A stretch of DNA of 64,000 bases, from contig NC_079137.1 of assembly GCF_945859705.1 (NCBI RefSeq), forward strand, positions 31,181,322 to 31,245,321, in the 5' to 3' direction. This document shows, one piece after another, positions 46,822 through 59,651 of this stretch. Under the pieces are notes generated by a model. The model did no database searches, was not told the DNA's origin, and saw only the letters and a program-made list of their open reading frames with translations. Source of the DNA: Episyrphus balteatus (lineage: Eukaryota; Arthropoda; Insecta; Diptera; Syrphidae). The position numbers were made by a program, and so were the translations under genes. Each line of letters begins with the position of its first letter. Within the stretch, counting starts at the first letter, position 1.

Positions 46822-48817
46822 TGGTTTAAATAATGCTCGTGTTGTGATATTTATTGAAGGAACTTCGATAAAAAATTAATTAATTATGACTTAATTGACA
46901 CATTTTACTAGCTGACCTTAAGAAAATCAAATATTTGTTATGCAAATACAGGTCAGCAAATACAAAACAGCAAAATCATTAAAGTCCTAGTCATGAATCG
47001 TACATAATAGTCAAATGAAACAATTTGTTCCTTACGCTTACGAACAGCAACAATAGCAAATGATTTCTAGTGAGAATTAATTTTAAATCGATAAATCCTT
47101 TTTTTTATGAAAGAAAAAAATAAATTAAAGAAAACAAAATAAAAAAAAAACATGACTCGAAAACACTATTCAAAGTTGTAGGAAATATAAAAAAAAACGA
47201 TATAATTTGTAGTTCGGATATCGTAACACAACAAAAAAAAACTCCTAGTCATAATAATATGTTGCATGCGAATCGTCAATTATATTTAGCTTATTCAATA
47301 TGCTTTGCTTTTTTTTATTTATTTATTTTTTTTTTTTTTTTTTGTTAAAAGGAAAATCCTGGAGTCAGGTGGATAGTAATTATGTGAAAAAAAGAGATGT
47401 ATGCGATGAACATAGAAAAATACGATTACTTTATTTTGCCTGTTTTTTTTTTGTTGTTGTGAAATAATATTGCAGAAACAAAATATAGAAATTCGAAATA
47501 ATGGATTTTGTTGGTTAATGTTCCAAACGACCATGCTAGTTGAACAATATTTTGATATTACTGTTTTCAAACACGCGCTCAAGTCAAGAATAAAAAGGAC
47601 AAACAATTTTGAATGAACAAAAAAAAAAAAACAAAGGGATACACTAGAAGTGTCATTTTTTGTGTTTATTGTGCTTAAAATGTGTAAACTTTACGTGAAA
47701 AGAATTTAAACAAAAATTTAAAACCATTGAAATTTTTCATTAATTCCTTTGACAGTTTAAATCCAATTTGGATTGCGTGGAAGCATAACTTTAGCAAACT
47801 ATTGGATTGGGTTTGAGTCTTGATAGAGAATTTGCAGTACGATAATCAAATATTTGATGAGCACTTCGCTCTTCTTTCGGCTTTTTAGGTGAAAGTTCTC
47901 ATTAACAATTACTGAATTTGGTCAAATCTTTCATTAAAAACTAATTTCAAAGTGACCTAGGCATATCTTTGTACCCTCTCAACCAAATTCCGTTGAACAT
48001 TTTGACGGGGACTATGAATCTCTTATACATTTTCACATGAATTTTCAATCTGAAGAAATAACAATTACAACGCCTTACCGATCCCAGTTTTTCATGAAAA
48101 GTCAAACCCAAATAATCGGTCCAAATTTGTTGAATCAACTGAAATGTCTTCAACAAACAACTTTAACAAAAAAAGCTTTATTTTTTGTCGACATAACTGA
48201 ACAGTTTTATTTATTTGCAGGATTACATGACTTCGAGCACTAAAAAACTGGCCTTAAAGCAACACGAATTGATTTTCTTTATGACCTTTAAATCCTCTTG
48301 TTCGAAACCAAATAAAAGTACAACTATCCTAGAGACACAATATTGACACAATAAACCCCATATGGCAAAGAAAAACCTCTAATATACGATAGACTATAAA
48401 GATACCAAATTGGTAACAAATCTCGACCAAAGAGAAAACCCTAAACTTCTAAAATGTTGTGTCCTATTCAACACGCCATTCTCAATGTTAGCAAAAAAAG
48501 ATCGAATCTATCAGATAACGATAGATAGTTCCTATATTTTAACAAAGTACCGAGACTGTGATAGAACTTTCAATAAATCTAATAAGTGTCTCAAAATCCA
48601 AGCTCCAAGTTGTAGTAGCAATACCAGTAAAAAACAACAACAACAATTGCAAAAAACCAATAAAATTCAAGAATTTCCAAAAGAAAACAAAAAAAAAAAC
48701 AACCAAATAGCCAACACAGAAAAAAAAGCTAAAATAAATATACCCCAATGACATCAGTGTCCGGATGGAGCTCGAAATGTGTAAAAAGTGTAGTGTAGTG
48801 TATTTGTTCCCCAATGA
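46822..48817. other. AT-rich non-coding stretch
   Basis: A poly-T run lies at 47324-47343. No gene or structured RNA is recognised. Confidence 0.5.
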
Positions 48818-49030
48818 AAATGTTTCATACACATCACCACCAGCACCACCACCACCGACCAGCAGAACGACCGTAAAGTCGATGACTTCAGTTTGGTGGA
48901 ATTCGGCGAAAAGTTGCGTCACCGCCGCTACAACCATACAATACTCTCCTCCGATCTCTCTGAAATACATATTTTTTTACATTCACAGAAAAACGAATGC
49001 CATTGCCATGTACCCTACACATGTAGATAG
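48818..49030 (+). other. Exon-like GC island, strand uncertain
   Basis: At 48830-48965 the composition turns GC-rich and codon-like. On plus, the frame open from 48818 to TAG 49028-49030 reads TTTTDQQNDRK, then VDDFSLVEFGEKLRHRR, then YNHTILSSDLSEIH, with mostly C/G third bases. On minus, a good acceptor (TATGTATTTCAG|, exon start at 48959) leads into an equally open frame (EIGGEYCMVVAAVTQLF, then AEFHQTEVIDFTVVLL). The plus frame has the more protein-like mix of charged and hydrophobic residues, but the minus strand has the better splice signal. I do not recognise either protein. Confidence 0.35.
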
Positions 49031-50836
49031 ATACTCAAAATTGGATATTGGATACTCTTTGAAGTTGCGAATTTATTTGGTTTTGGTTTTTTTTTTTTGT
49101 TTTTTTCTTTTTGATGGATTTTTTTGGTATCGTGGTTTTATATATATGTACACATATCTGCATGAGAGTGCAATTGAGTTATTACACACAGGACGAAGAC
49201 CCATGTGAACCATTGGTTTTCATATTGTGTAAAGCAAAGGTTCTCATAGAACAAACGATAAGGACTATCGCGCAGAGGACGAGAGATACAAAACAGTTGG
49301 AATCCATTGATTGGGGTCGGATATTTTTACAATAATTCTTTCCGCTATATTTACCTGTCGGAATATCAAGTTTGGAAAACAATAAAATTGACAAACTTTT
49401 TCGTCCTGGGAAACAAAAAGCACTTATAAGTTTCTTTTTATTGTTCTTGCATCTGGGTAGAGGAAAAGTAACATTCCTCTCTCATATTCTTTGGATTTTC
49501 TTTTCCAAATTTCTCAGAAAAAGTATTCGTTAGATATTTTGCATCCCAGTTTTAAGGAAGTGATGGTATGTTATTCCTTAAAAAAAGGACATTTGATAAC
49601 AAGAAATTTTAGAGGATTTAAAATTTAAATGGAATTAATAATTCTAAAAATAATTTTTTGGAAATAATTTGATATTTTATTTCCTATCATAATAATCCTT
49701 CTTAAAAGTTGGTATTTTCAAAAGAAAAATTACTGGCATTTCTCCTCCTTTTCTCTTTCTAATGACGAAATTCTTTAAGAAGATTAACATTGATAGAAAT
49801 ACTTCCTTGATTCCAGCAGTTTTTATCCATGGTTCATTGTTTAACACAAAATATTGAAAACGTGTGATTTTCAGTTAATGTACCTACGTAAATAGTACTT
49901 GATTGACTTTATTTCAAAATTTGAATATTTAACAATAAACCCAATATTCAATTAAGCGTCATGGAGTGTTCGTACTAGTTTGAATAGCTTTTACTAAAGA
50001 GCTGAAACATAACGACCAGATAAAGAATTGAATTCTTACCCAAAGGACGACGGCCGACAGGACCTTAATAGACGAAAAAGAAGCAATTAATCAAAAAGTC
50101 CTAAAAAAAGTCTCTATGTGCTGCCTGTGATGCCATATCCAATATAACTTATGGTGTGGTCCTTTTGTGTGTTATAGTTTTTTTTAACTTAACTTAACTG
50201 AGCCCTGCCCCTTTTTTCTTGAATAGCTCCTTTGTTATTGTTCGTATGTACACTTTATACTCTATATTGAAGTATATTTAGTTGTTAACTTTTGTTCGTA
50301 TCTTTTCTGCAATTGACATAAATACTTTCAGTTATCACATTCACCCATTTATAAGTTTGAGTATATGTATTGTCCTTAAGTTTTGATATGGGATTAATCA
50401 TTATAAAAAAGGTTGAAATTTGTTGGTTAGGAAACTGTTGTGTTCTGTGTTGTATCCTTTTGTAGCTGTTTTTGATAAATTTGTATACCAAAGCAGAATT
50501 AATATTTGGTGAGAGTTATGGTTTGACATAGTTTTTATCACCAAATAAGGCAAAAAGTTATAGATGTAATGTTTTCATATACGGTTAATTAATTTTTTTT
50601 ATTTAATTTTTATGTGGGGTCCTTTTAATAAGAGTTTTGCAAGTACCTTCTCCTTCAAATTCTATATTTCCACAAGGATTTATCTTTTGGTGAAAAACGA
50701 ACCGTTTGATTGATTTGATTTTTTTTTTTTTTTTTTTTTCTTTGAAAAAATTACTTTGCAAGAACGCAATGAATAAATATTTTTTGAAATATTTTTTTAT
50801 TGCGTCTAACAGAAAAAATAAAAAAAAAAACACTAA
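49031..50836. other. AT-rich non-coding stretch
   Basis: Nothing is recognised except a short imperfect hairpin (ACGCAATGAATAAATATT facing AATATTTTTTTATTGCGT) at about 50765-50805, just left of the long inverted repeat. Confidence 0.45.
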
Positions 50837-52599
50837 TACTCCAGTCAAAGCGTCGGAAAAAAAGGCCTCACCTTGCGATGAGAGGCACTGTCAGTTTTTA
50901 TTTCATGGATCGATAGGGGTATATTTAAAAGGCTTAAACCCAATTTCTCACCACCTGATCATTCTTTTTAGCGGAGTTATTCACAAAAATGCATTTTTTG
51001 GGATATTTTACTTCTAAGCTAATATCTTTGCTCCAGATTGTCGTAGACCAAAAAATAAACATACATTCTCTTCCTTATAATATTTTCTATCGTTGTATAT
51101 AATTTCATTGTATTTGAGTGAGTAAATATAAAATGGCAACCTTTTAAAGTCAAATTCTTGTTGTTAAAAAACACATTTTTGTCATTATTTCGAAAAAAGC
51201 TTATATCATGATTGACATTTTTCCAACCTATTTTGTAGCCCTGTTCATGTCCTGCATTTTACAGAAAAAATCAGCTCTTTATCACCAAAGATGGCCGAGC
51301 TATTGATAAATGAACGCATGCAAAACCGGTGCGAAAACACCCAAAAATATCGTTTTTTGGGAATAACTCGGCTTCAGAGTGTCCTACAACAAAAAATAAA
51401 GCTATTAATTGTTCGTTACAACATTTTCTATCGATTTGGTGCACATTATTTTTGTTGAAACAAATAAAAAATAAGTTATATTAAGTCAAAGTCGTTTTTT
51501 TGTTTAGCAAACTCTTGCCTTATTATTTTGCAAACGGTGCGAGTATTGGCTAAGAAAATAAAATATTATTGTAGTCCTTTAAATTATCTACAATTCAAAA
51601 AAAAATTTAGCTTTCTACGACCCACGGGAGCCGAGCTATTATAATTTTAAGAAAGCATTAATCCGTACGAAAATTCAAAAAAATTTCCCTTGTTTATGAT
51701 TCGAATACTAGTTCTCAGTGAGAGGGGTTGTTTTCATTGTTTCTTGTTATAAGAGAATTTGTCTTATGTTTTTTCGTTGGTCATTTGGACCTTTTTTAAA
51801 AAATTAATTACTCGGCTCGTGTGGGTCATAGAGAGCTAATTTTTTTTTTTAAGTGTAGATAATTTAAAGGACTACAATAATATTTTATTTTCTTAGCCAA
51901 TACTCGCACCGTTTGCAAAATAATAAGGCAAGAGTTTGCTAAACAAAAAAACGACTTTGACTTAATATTACTTATTTTTTATTTGTTTCAACAAAAAGAT
52001 TGTGCACTAAATTCATAGAAAATGTTGTAACGAACAATTCATTGCTTTATTTTTTGCCGTAGGACATTCTGAAGTCGAGTTATTCCCAAAAAACGATATT
52101 TTTGGGTGTTTTCGCACCGGTTTTGCATGCGTTCATTTATCAATAGCTCGGCCATCTTTGGTGATAAAGAGCTGATTTTTTCTGTAAAATGCAGGACATG
52201 AACAGGGCTACAAAATAGGTTGGAAAAATGTCAATCATGATATAAGCTTTTTTCGAAATAATGACAAAAATGTGTTTTTTAACAACAAGAATTTGACTTT
52301 AAATGGTTGCCATTTTATATTTACTCACTCAAATACAATGAAATTATATACAACGATAGAAAATATTATAAGGAAGAGAATGTATGTTTATTTTTTGGTC
52401 TACGATAATCTGGAGCAAAGATATTAGCTTAGAAGTAAAATATCCCAAAAAATGCATTTTTGTGAATAACTCCGCTAAAAAGAATGATCAGGTGGTGAGA
52501 AATTGGGTTTAAGCCTTTTAAATATACCCCTATCGATCCATGAAATAAAAACAGACAGTGCCTCTCATCGCAAGGTCAAATGACGCTTTGACTGGAGTA
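50837..52599. mobile_element. 1.76-kb long inverted repeat, ~0.8-kb arms
   Basis: The left arm (50837 to about 51650) is mirrored almost base for base by the right arm (about 51797-52599), leaving a loop of about 146 bp. Landmarks seen in both arms are the terminus CTCCAGTCAAAGCGTC; CCTTGCGATGAGAGGCACTG; GATGGCCGAGCTATTGATAA; TTTTGCATGCGTTCATTTAT (right-arm orientation); and the GAGCCGAG end near the loop. Mismatches and small indels are scattered, so the arms are not newly formed. Both outer ends are flanked by TA, as expected for a Tc1/mariner-type target site. There is no coding capacity. It is best read as a giant MITE or foldback; if transcribed it would form a long hairpin RNA. Confidence 0.9.
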
Positions 52600-54506
52600 T
52601 AAGGATTTTGAGATTTTTTTAAATCATCTATTTAAAAAAAATAAGAACAAATTCTACGTTTAGGGATGAAATCAATAAAACAATTTGTTACAAGCATTTG
52701 AATAAAGAATTTCATATTTTTTTTGTTTTTAAATTTAGTATAAACATTTTTTAAGTGTATTATATTTTGTGTCTATAACCGACATAAATCAACTCAAATC
52801 TGACAGAAACTAAGAATCTTGGTAAAATAAACGGTTTTAGGTGAATCCAAGGAAATTCATGAGCTTATGAAATGTTAAACTTTTACCATAAATTCATATT
52901 TACCACATCTTACACAAAGAAAAATAAGGCACTTAGAATCAAGATGATGGCCTTCTTGAATTTATCTGCATAGGTACTTAAAGTAATAACATATCTTGTA
53001 AAAACTTTTCACAGATTGGAATCCACCCTAATTCTACCCTGCGTACCGAAAATCAGCCTGTTACAAATTTGATCCTTGAAAAAATCTATGTTTTATCGGG
53101 CTAATTGGCTATGACTGGCTTTTGATATTTGGTGAAAAAATTGAGTGTAACATTGTAATACTAATTTCTGAAAAGAAAACAAAGAAAATGTGTATGGCGC
53201 TTTTTTCACGAAAATAAAACTAACAAAAAACATATAATGAAATGACACTTTTTTTCGTTTTCATTCTCTATTGAAATTTATATTATTTTATTTAAAATAA
53301 AAGTGTCTTTGAGAAGCTCTTTTCATTTATAGTATCTTAATATTGATATGAAACTCAGAATAATGAATTCTTACTCCTCTAAAAAAAAAAAAAAAACTAA
53401 ATGATTTTGTCATTCTCATAACATTTGTATGAAAATCATTCACACTGTCTACCATCCGTACTATATGAACTTGTTGTCAAAAAATATCTATCAAAAAAAT
53501 AAATAAATTATGTATTAATCACCCTCATAAAACCAACAACAGAAAAAAAAAGACACACACTCGAATAAAATGATGGCGATGATGATTAAATAAAAATCGC
53601 TTGATTAAGTAGAAATTTCCTCACGTCCATTTTTAATAATGTTACTTTACGAAAGGTTGTGATTGCTCCTTTTATAGCGATAAGTACTTCATTGTGTGTT
53701 TGCTTTTGGGACACAATAATCCAGATTACAAATGTATCTCTGTGTGTATTATTATGTATAAATATACGTAAACGAATAAAAGTATCTATATATTTTTATC
53801 AGCGGACATAATTTAAGAGCTTAAATGTGGCTTTTACGATTAATCAGGACATGGCTAGTTGATATTTTCTTCTTATATATATTTTTTTTTTGTTCCTTGT
53901 GTGTACTTACTCGATGACGGTAAAATTAATGATTATGTTGTAATATATAGGCAATATAAAAGATATTAAAAGAACACAAGAATAAAGAAATAGGAATTAT
54001 CCATTATTATCTCTAAGGAGGTTTTGTTAAACAAGTTTGGACTTTGATTAGTTCTTTATTGAGTCAGGTGACTAGGTTTCAGGAGGTATTAAATAGTCAC
54101 AGGATTGGGAATTGAATTTTTGGAGATCAATATTGCTGTTGGTGTATAGTTTGACTGAAAATTGAAGTTAGTCTTTAGAGTTGACAAGATACTGTTTGTA
54201 AACTTCTTATAATCATCTGGCAAATGAGGTATAGTTGTAAGCATCTTGCTTTTCCGCTGGTTATAGGATATGAATTTTTTTCTAATATGACGCTGTCTTC
54301 ACGTTAAAAGTAATGCATTGAAAGTTTTAAATACAACAGAATATAAATAAAAAAATAAGTTCAAAACCACAAAAAAAACCTAGTTTGTAACTCCTAGACA
54401 AGAAGGATGCTTCCATCGCCATCTTATTTGTCAACTAATAATACAAAATTTAGAAGTTTTGAGAGAACACACATACCCTTATACATAAAAACATATTAAA
54501 TACATA
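52600..54506. other. AT-rich non-coding stretch
   Basis: Nothing recognised beyond homopolymer runs. Confidence 0.5.
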
Positions 54507-55248
54507 CAGCCCTATTTATAAATTCATCATAGAGAGTACATAGCATTATGTACTCTTTATAATGTATTTAAACAAAAAATTGTGATTTATAATATTTATG
54601 CAACGTTGAATAAAGGTTGTATAAGCTAAACGAGTTTTTAGGTTGTTTAGAGCCTGAATAAGAATTTATTTAGCTTAAATGTCATTTGAACATCAAATAA
54701 TTTTCAGAGAAAGAAAAAAATATCAATATTTGTATATATTTTTGTTTTTTCATTGAAGAATTTATTTTTTTGATTACATTTTCAATTAAAATTAAATTAT
54801 CAACTAAATCAAAAAATAAGAAATTTGGAGATTTGTTCCTGATATAATTTACGAAATATAAATTCATGTGTGTAGGGTATTCATCTTTTTCTTATGTGCC
54901 TACATTTTCATACATGTGAACAATTTGTTATCAAATGAAATGTGTTTTTTTTAGAGATTTTCTTCTACATATGACATTGAGAACTTTCGCTCACGTTTTT
55001 GTTTATTTTTTTTTGTTTATTTTTGAATCAAATGGAGTTATTTTATCGACAGATGGAGTTGTTTGTCGAACTAATTTTCCATTTTTAGTACTTATTTGGA
55101 CACAAACCTAGCATAATTATAATGGCTAAGAAAATGTTTTAAAAATAGAAATTTATGTAACGTTGCATAAAGGCTACATAAAACTTTATGTATTGTATAA
55201 CTATGCAGCCGTTTAGAGCTGTTTAGTGAAATCTAATAAATAAGGCTG
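54507..55248. mobile_element. Inverted-repeat element with internal duplicate
   Basis: The ends are CAGCCCTATTTATAAATTCA (54507-54526) and, inverted, CAGCCTTATTTATTAGATTT (55248 downwards). Each half carries a related block, ATTTATG(C/T)AACGTTG(A/C)ATAA then AGG(T/C)T, at about 54594 and 55150. Each half also has a palindrome: AGAGTACATA-GCAT-TATGTACTCT (54533-54556, perfect 10-bp arms) and TACATAAA-AC-TTTATGTA (about 55170-55187). A composite of two related short elements, or one MITE-like element, is inferred. Confidence 0.45.
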
Positions 55249-58068
55249 ATAATCTTTATCGTTGACGAAGTCCAAATAAATTTTAAATCATGAGCAATGC
55301 TATTTTTTTATATCAAGAAATAAACTAGGTAATTACTATTATTGAACATGAACAAGCTACTTACTGATTAAAAAACGTATCCAAATCGTTATCACGTCTT
55401 CGTTATAATCTCCATTGATAGTTTTCTAAGGAACACTTCACTTAAATTCACCCTGTCTTCGTGCATTTGGCCAATTTTGTTTCCGTTCAACCCTTTTTTT
55501 CTTGTGTCTGCCATTATTTTATAAGACTTGCCGTAAAACTTAGTAGATAAAAGTTCTTAAATGCATAAAAACTTTTATGTACATCTTCTACCTTACTTTT
55601 CTGTGGCTGTCTGTTTGTTTTGGACCATTTATTATTTTATTTACAAAGTTTTTTTTCCGAAATGATGCTTAACAATTCTGCCAGGTATGATTTGGTTTGT
55701 TATTCCCTGCTGTATCATTGCGTCCTCTTCATCGTCGTCGCCAGAAAGGATATCATAAAAAAATATACTTGAAGCTTGCTCCCTGGAAATTTTTTTTCAT
55801 GACTTTTTAGCTTTTATAATATTGAACGTGTGTGTTTTTTTCGCACCACCACCTTTCGCCGCTACAACCAACGCCCTCGTCTTTGTGACACCACCGACTG
55901 TGTTGGTTTTTAAAACACATGGTGCATGCATGTTTAATGTATCTAACAACGCATGGGCTTATATCCATTTCCATATAAATGAATAGATACTTTTGTAGCC
56001 TAAGCGGTTTTTTCTTCATTTTTTATATTAAAAAAGAATATACAAAACAGAATGCACGTAAACCCCCTCTATTTTGCATCACACTCCGCCTTCGGCTTTA
56101 TTTTAAGCCTGTATAATTGACCCAGAGACGCATTTCGCATTCTCTTTCAGATTGCGTGCACAAAAAGAATCAACGCATTTAATTGCTAGCTTAAATGAAA
56201 ATGATGCTACAGAGTATCAGACCAAGATAATTCAGCTTCGTCGTCATTATAAAAAAAAATAAAACAAGTCAAACGGAGGCCAAAAGACTTTTTTAACTCT
56301 TCTATACAAAAGAATAGGATAATTCATAGTAGAAAACAAAACCTACTCACTAAAAAAAAAATATATCAAAAAGAAATTCTTTTTTTTTTCAAAAGTGAAA
56401 AAAGTCAATAGCACCCACTTACACTGATACTTATTTATGTGTTTAACACGAACGGCATGTGCGTGTCATAAAGAACCTTAATACAGTGGAATAGAAAATT
56501 ATTTAAATTGGAATTATATTAATGAAGGAGAGTTGATTTTGTTCACTAACAATGAACAAGCTGTCAAGTCTTATCCATAAGGATTTTCTGGATTGTACAC
56601 TTTTGTGTTCAGCTAGAAATCTTGTGTTCCAATCTGTTCTGATGACTCTATAGTGACGTTGTCTAGAAATTAGATTTCTTGCACTATCTTTCTGAGTCAG
56701 ATAAACTCGTTTTGACATTTCTTACGAAGCGTGACCAATTTTATTCCAACTTTTTCTTCACTGAACAGTAGTAGGTATTACCAATAAATAAATTTCTGCG
56801 AATAATATTCAAATACAATTTTCTACAGAGAATGATTCGACTGCCTTAAATAAACATGAATAAGTTCAAATCAAAAAAGAAATCTAAGAAAGCTTATCAA
56901 CTGATTGTTAACTTTAAATTATTAACTAACTGATATTTAATTAAGATAGGTACCAGTTTTTTTGATAACGATAGTATCAAATTTTTTAATGAAATTAAAA
57001 TTATTGTTGATCTCCAATCTAAATGATACTGATTGATGATCGATATCCATAATTCGGTCAATTCGAAAATTAGAACTTACTTTTGAAAAAGCTTTAAAGT
57101 AGTAACACCCCGTGGTCCAAATTTGTCTGTTATGTATTTCGCAAAATCTTTACCACTGTTGAAGAAAAAACCGCCTCACGTAATGACGCCAAGTTAAAAG
57201 AATTTATTCGCCTGCTAGTGTCACGTGTGAGATGAGTGGGCATATTTCTCGTAAATAATGAGTGTGTATATGCTTGTTTTTGCGAAAAATGCCTATGCAT
57301 GGATATCAAAGGAATTTTGTTTTTTGTTTTTGTTGAGTGAGAGGCTTAAGCTAAAAATTAAAATGAGTAAAGCTTTATCATTCTAGATCAAGGCTTTGAA
57401 ATTATTATAAGTTTGATGTTTGATTTGATTTCTATAATTTCACTACGAAATCATTAATCGATGTTTGTTCTAATCAGTTAGAATGTGAATAATATGTAAA
57501 GATATGGGCTTCTATTTAAACTCCAATGTACCTATTATATAGTCTTAATTTAAAAGTTTTACTTTTAAAATTGTGCACTTCGCATCTTTGAAAATAGTTA
57601 TAATTTCCTATACATAACCTAATTCTGTGGTATAGATTTTTGTATTAACTATTTCATTATTTTTAATTTATTTAAATTATGTGTTAAGTAAACTCACACA
57701 ATTTAATGTATTCCAATGAAATGTGTGAAATTTTTTACATCGGCGATGCATTAATATAGTACTTATGTATATTTAAATTAAGCTTTATTGGATATCACGG
57801 AAGATAGTTCTCATGATTCCGGAAGTATAATTACGAAATTTTTTACTATCTTTTTATCTGTTGAAGTTCTGTATTTACGTTTTTTTTTGTTTTGTATTTC
57901 ATTTTATTCGCATATTTTAATGTTAAAGATTTAAACAGAATTAATGATGATATAGAAAATATAAAAACGCATTTCAATATGTATTCCAAGTTTTAGAAAA
58001 TCAAAATGACTTACAACTTACGTTGAGAAAATACTTTAACTATTTAACTATTTTTTCTAATTGAATCG
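55249..58068. other. AT-rich non-coding stretch
   Basis: No supported gene. Small composition changes near 55.7-56.2 kb lack splice-bounded frames. Confidence 0.45.
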
Positions 58069-58263
58069 TTTATTTTCAAAACATGATAAGTCCACTTTTT
58101 TTCAAAATTCGTTTTTTTACTGAATATGTTCTTGGGGGATAGCCACACCTGCCTTCAAAATATGAATCATCTACTCAGTCTATATTCGATTTTACAGCTA
58201 AGCGAAAAAAAAAAATGTATTGTCAAAATATCATAAAAGTCCCGGACTTATCATCTTTTGAAA
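58069..58263. mobile_element. MITE-like copy A with CATGATAAGTCC ends
   Basis: The left end TTCAAAACATGATAAGTCC (58075-58093, preceded by TTTATT) faces GGACTTATCATCTTTTGAAA (58244-58263). The element is about 195 bp and non-coding. It shares its termini with copy B at 58905-59099. Confidence 0.6.
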
Positions 58264-58424
58264 CAGCAACTTTTTATGAGTAATTGACTACACATAGAGA
58301 AGCTGACTAACGACTCAAAATCTTAAGTTAAAAGCGTCTTTCAAGTTAAATAACTACTCGAAACATTATATTCTATTCCCAAACACAATTGTTTGATAGA
58401 CTGAGGCCTTAAAACAATTGTATA

Positions 58425-58571
58425 CAGGGTGTCCCAAAAGTTAACGTCGAAACAAAAACGGTAGATAGGGTAGGTGGTGACAGTTATTAGAAAAATAATA
58501 AAAAAAATCGCAGCCATATATTTTGGGAGTTATGGGCATTTAAATAAAAAGTCGAAAAAATGGTCACCCTG
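58425..58571. mobile_element. Short CAGGGTG-bounded element
   Basis: CAGGGTGTCCCAAAAGTTAA at 58425-58444 and the inverse CACCCTG at 58565-58571 bound 147 bp. ACAGGGTGTCCCA-type ends are familiar from dispersed repeats of many insects. It lies between the two CATGATAAGTCC copies. Only 7 bp of inverted end is certain. Confidence 0.4.
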
Positions 58572-58904
58572 TGACGGTTTTTCATGTGCCGTGACTACAA
58601 ATCTTAATTTTTCTCATGTTTTTCTTTTGTTACGGAACCTTGAATAACCCTGCTATCAAATGCATTCAAAAAATTTAACTCAGCTGCATCAGTTTTAAAG
58701 AAAATATTACTTTTTTACCCAACTTAGTACTAAACAATTTTACATGACTCTAATTCAATGAGCCCTAGTGTAAAAAAAATGCACTACGATGTTTCGGCAA
58801 GTTGCCTTAAAAGTTGGTGTGTTCAATTCTCTTTTCAAAATGGTATAACATTGTTGGGAATATTTCATTAATTTTAAATAATTTTAAAACTAATTTCACA
58901 TTCG

Positions 58905-59099
58905 TTTATTTTCAAAGTTAGTATGATAAGTCCAAAATCGTCCAAAAAGTAAATACCAAACGATATTCTGTAGCTAGGTAAAAGTTCTACAAAATATATT
59001 TTTTAATACATTTTGCTACACTTAACAAAAGAAAATAGAACGTTTTTTTCTTCTCCTAAAAATTTTGAAATCATGGACTTATCATGTTTTGAAAATAAA
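58905..59099. mobile_element. MITE-like copy B with CATGATAAGTCC ends
   Basis: TTTATTTTCAAAGTTAGTAT, then GATAAGTCC (58905-58933), faces GGACTTATCATGTTTTGAAA, then ATAAA (59075-59099). It has the same size and termini as copy A, with a different interior. Confidence 0.6.
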
Positions 59100-59360
59100 T
59101 GGTTCAATTTTAAGTAAAAGACGATGATTTTAAAATCAAAGTAGCTAATTTTAAGTATGCATCAATTAAAAAAAAAAAAAAAAAAAACTTTATGAAAATC
59201 GTGTTTAAAGATTTTGAGATATTCACACGTGAAGTGAATATTTTCTTATGAATTTGATTAAACATATAATTCATGACGATCTTAATTTTAATTTTAACGA
59301 GTATTTCACAAAATTCCAAATGTAGGCTAGAAATGAATGTCATCTTCAGAGAAGGAAATT

Positions 59361-59384
59361 ACAACGTCTACCGGGTCAGCTAGT
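59361..59384 (-). repeat. Dispersed insect repeat end (CTAGCTGACCCGG)
   Basis: On minus it reads ACTAGCTGACCCGGTAGACG, a string I recall as a common terminus of dispersed repeats in insect genomes. A partial plus-strand match, CCTGACCCGG, sits at 2229-2238. Confidence 0.35.
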
Positions 59385-59651
59385 TTTATTATAAAGCACT
59401 CTATGTATTTTTCTCAGTATTCAAGTGGAATTCTATTGACACTGAATAATTAATAAATTTTAAATAGTTCCTAAAATTTTGTAATTACAAATACGTGTTA
59501 CAGCTGTAACGATGGAAACACCCTTAAGAGATTATAATTTTTTAACTTGTGAATTTGCGTATTAGCTCTGTTTTAATAATACGATGATAACATACGGTAA
59601 GCCTTGTCGTATTCCTTGAACTGAGTGGTAAAATCTTACTTTATAGTACCT

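Noticed and set aside
48539..48970. 143-codon minus-strand frame
   Set aside because: More than half is F/V/Y-rich translation of A-runs; only the 48830-48965 part is of interest and is reported there.
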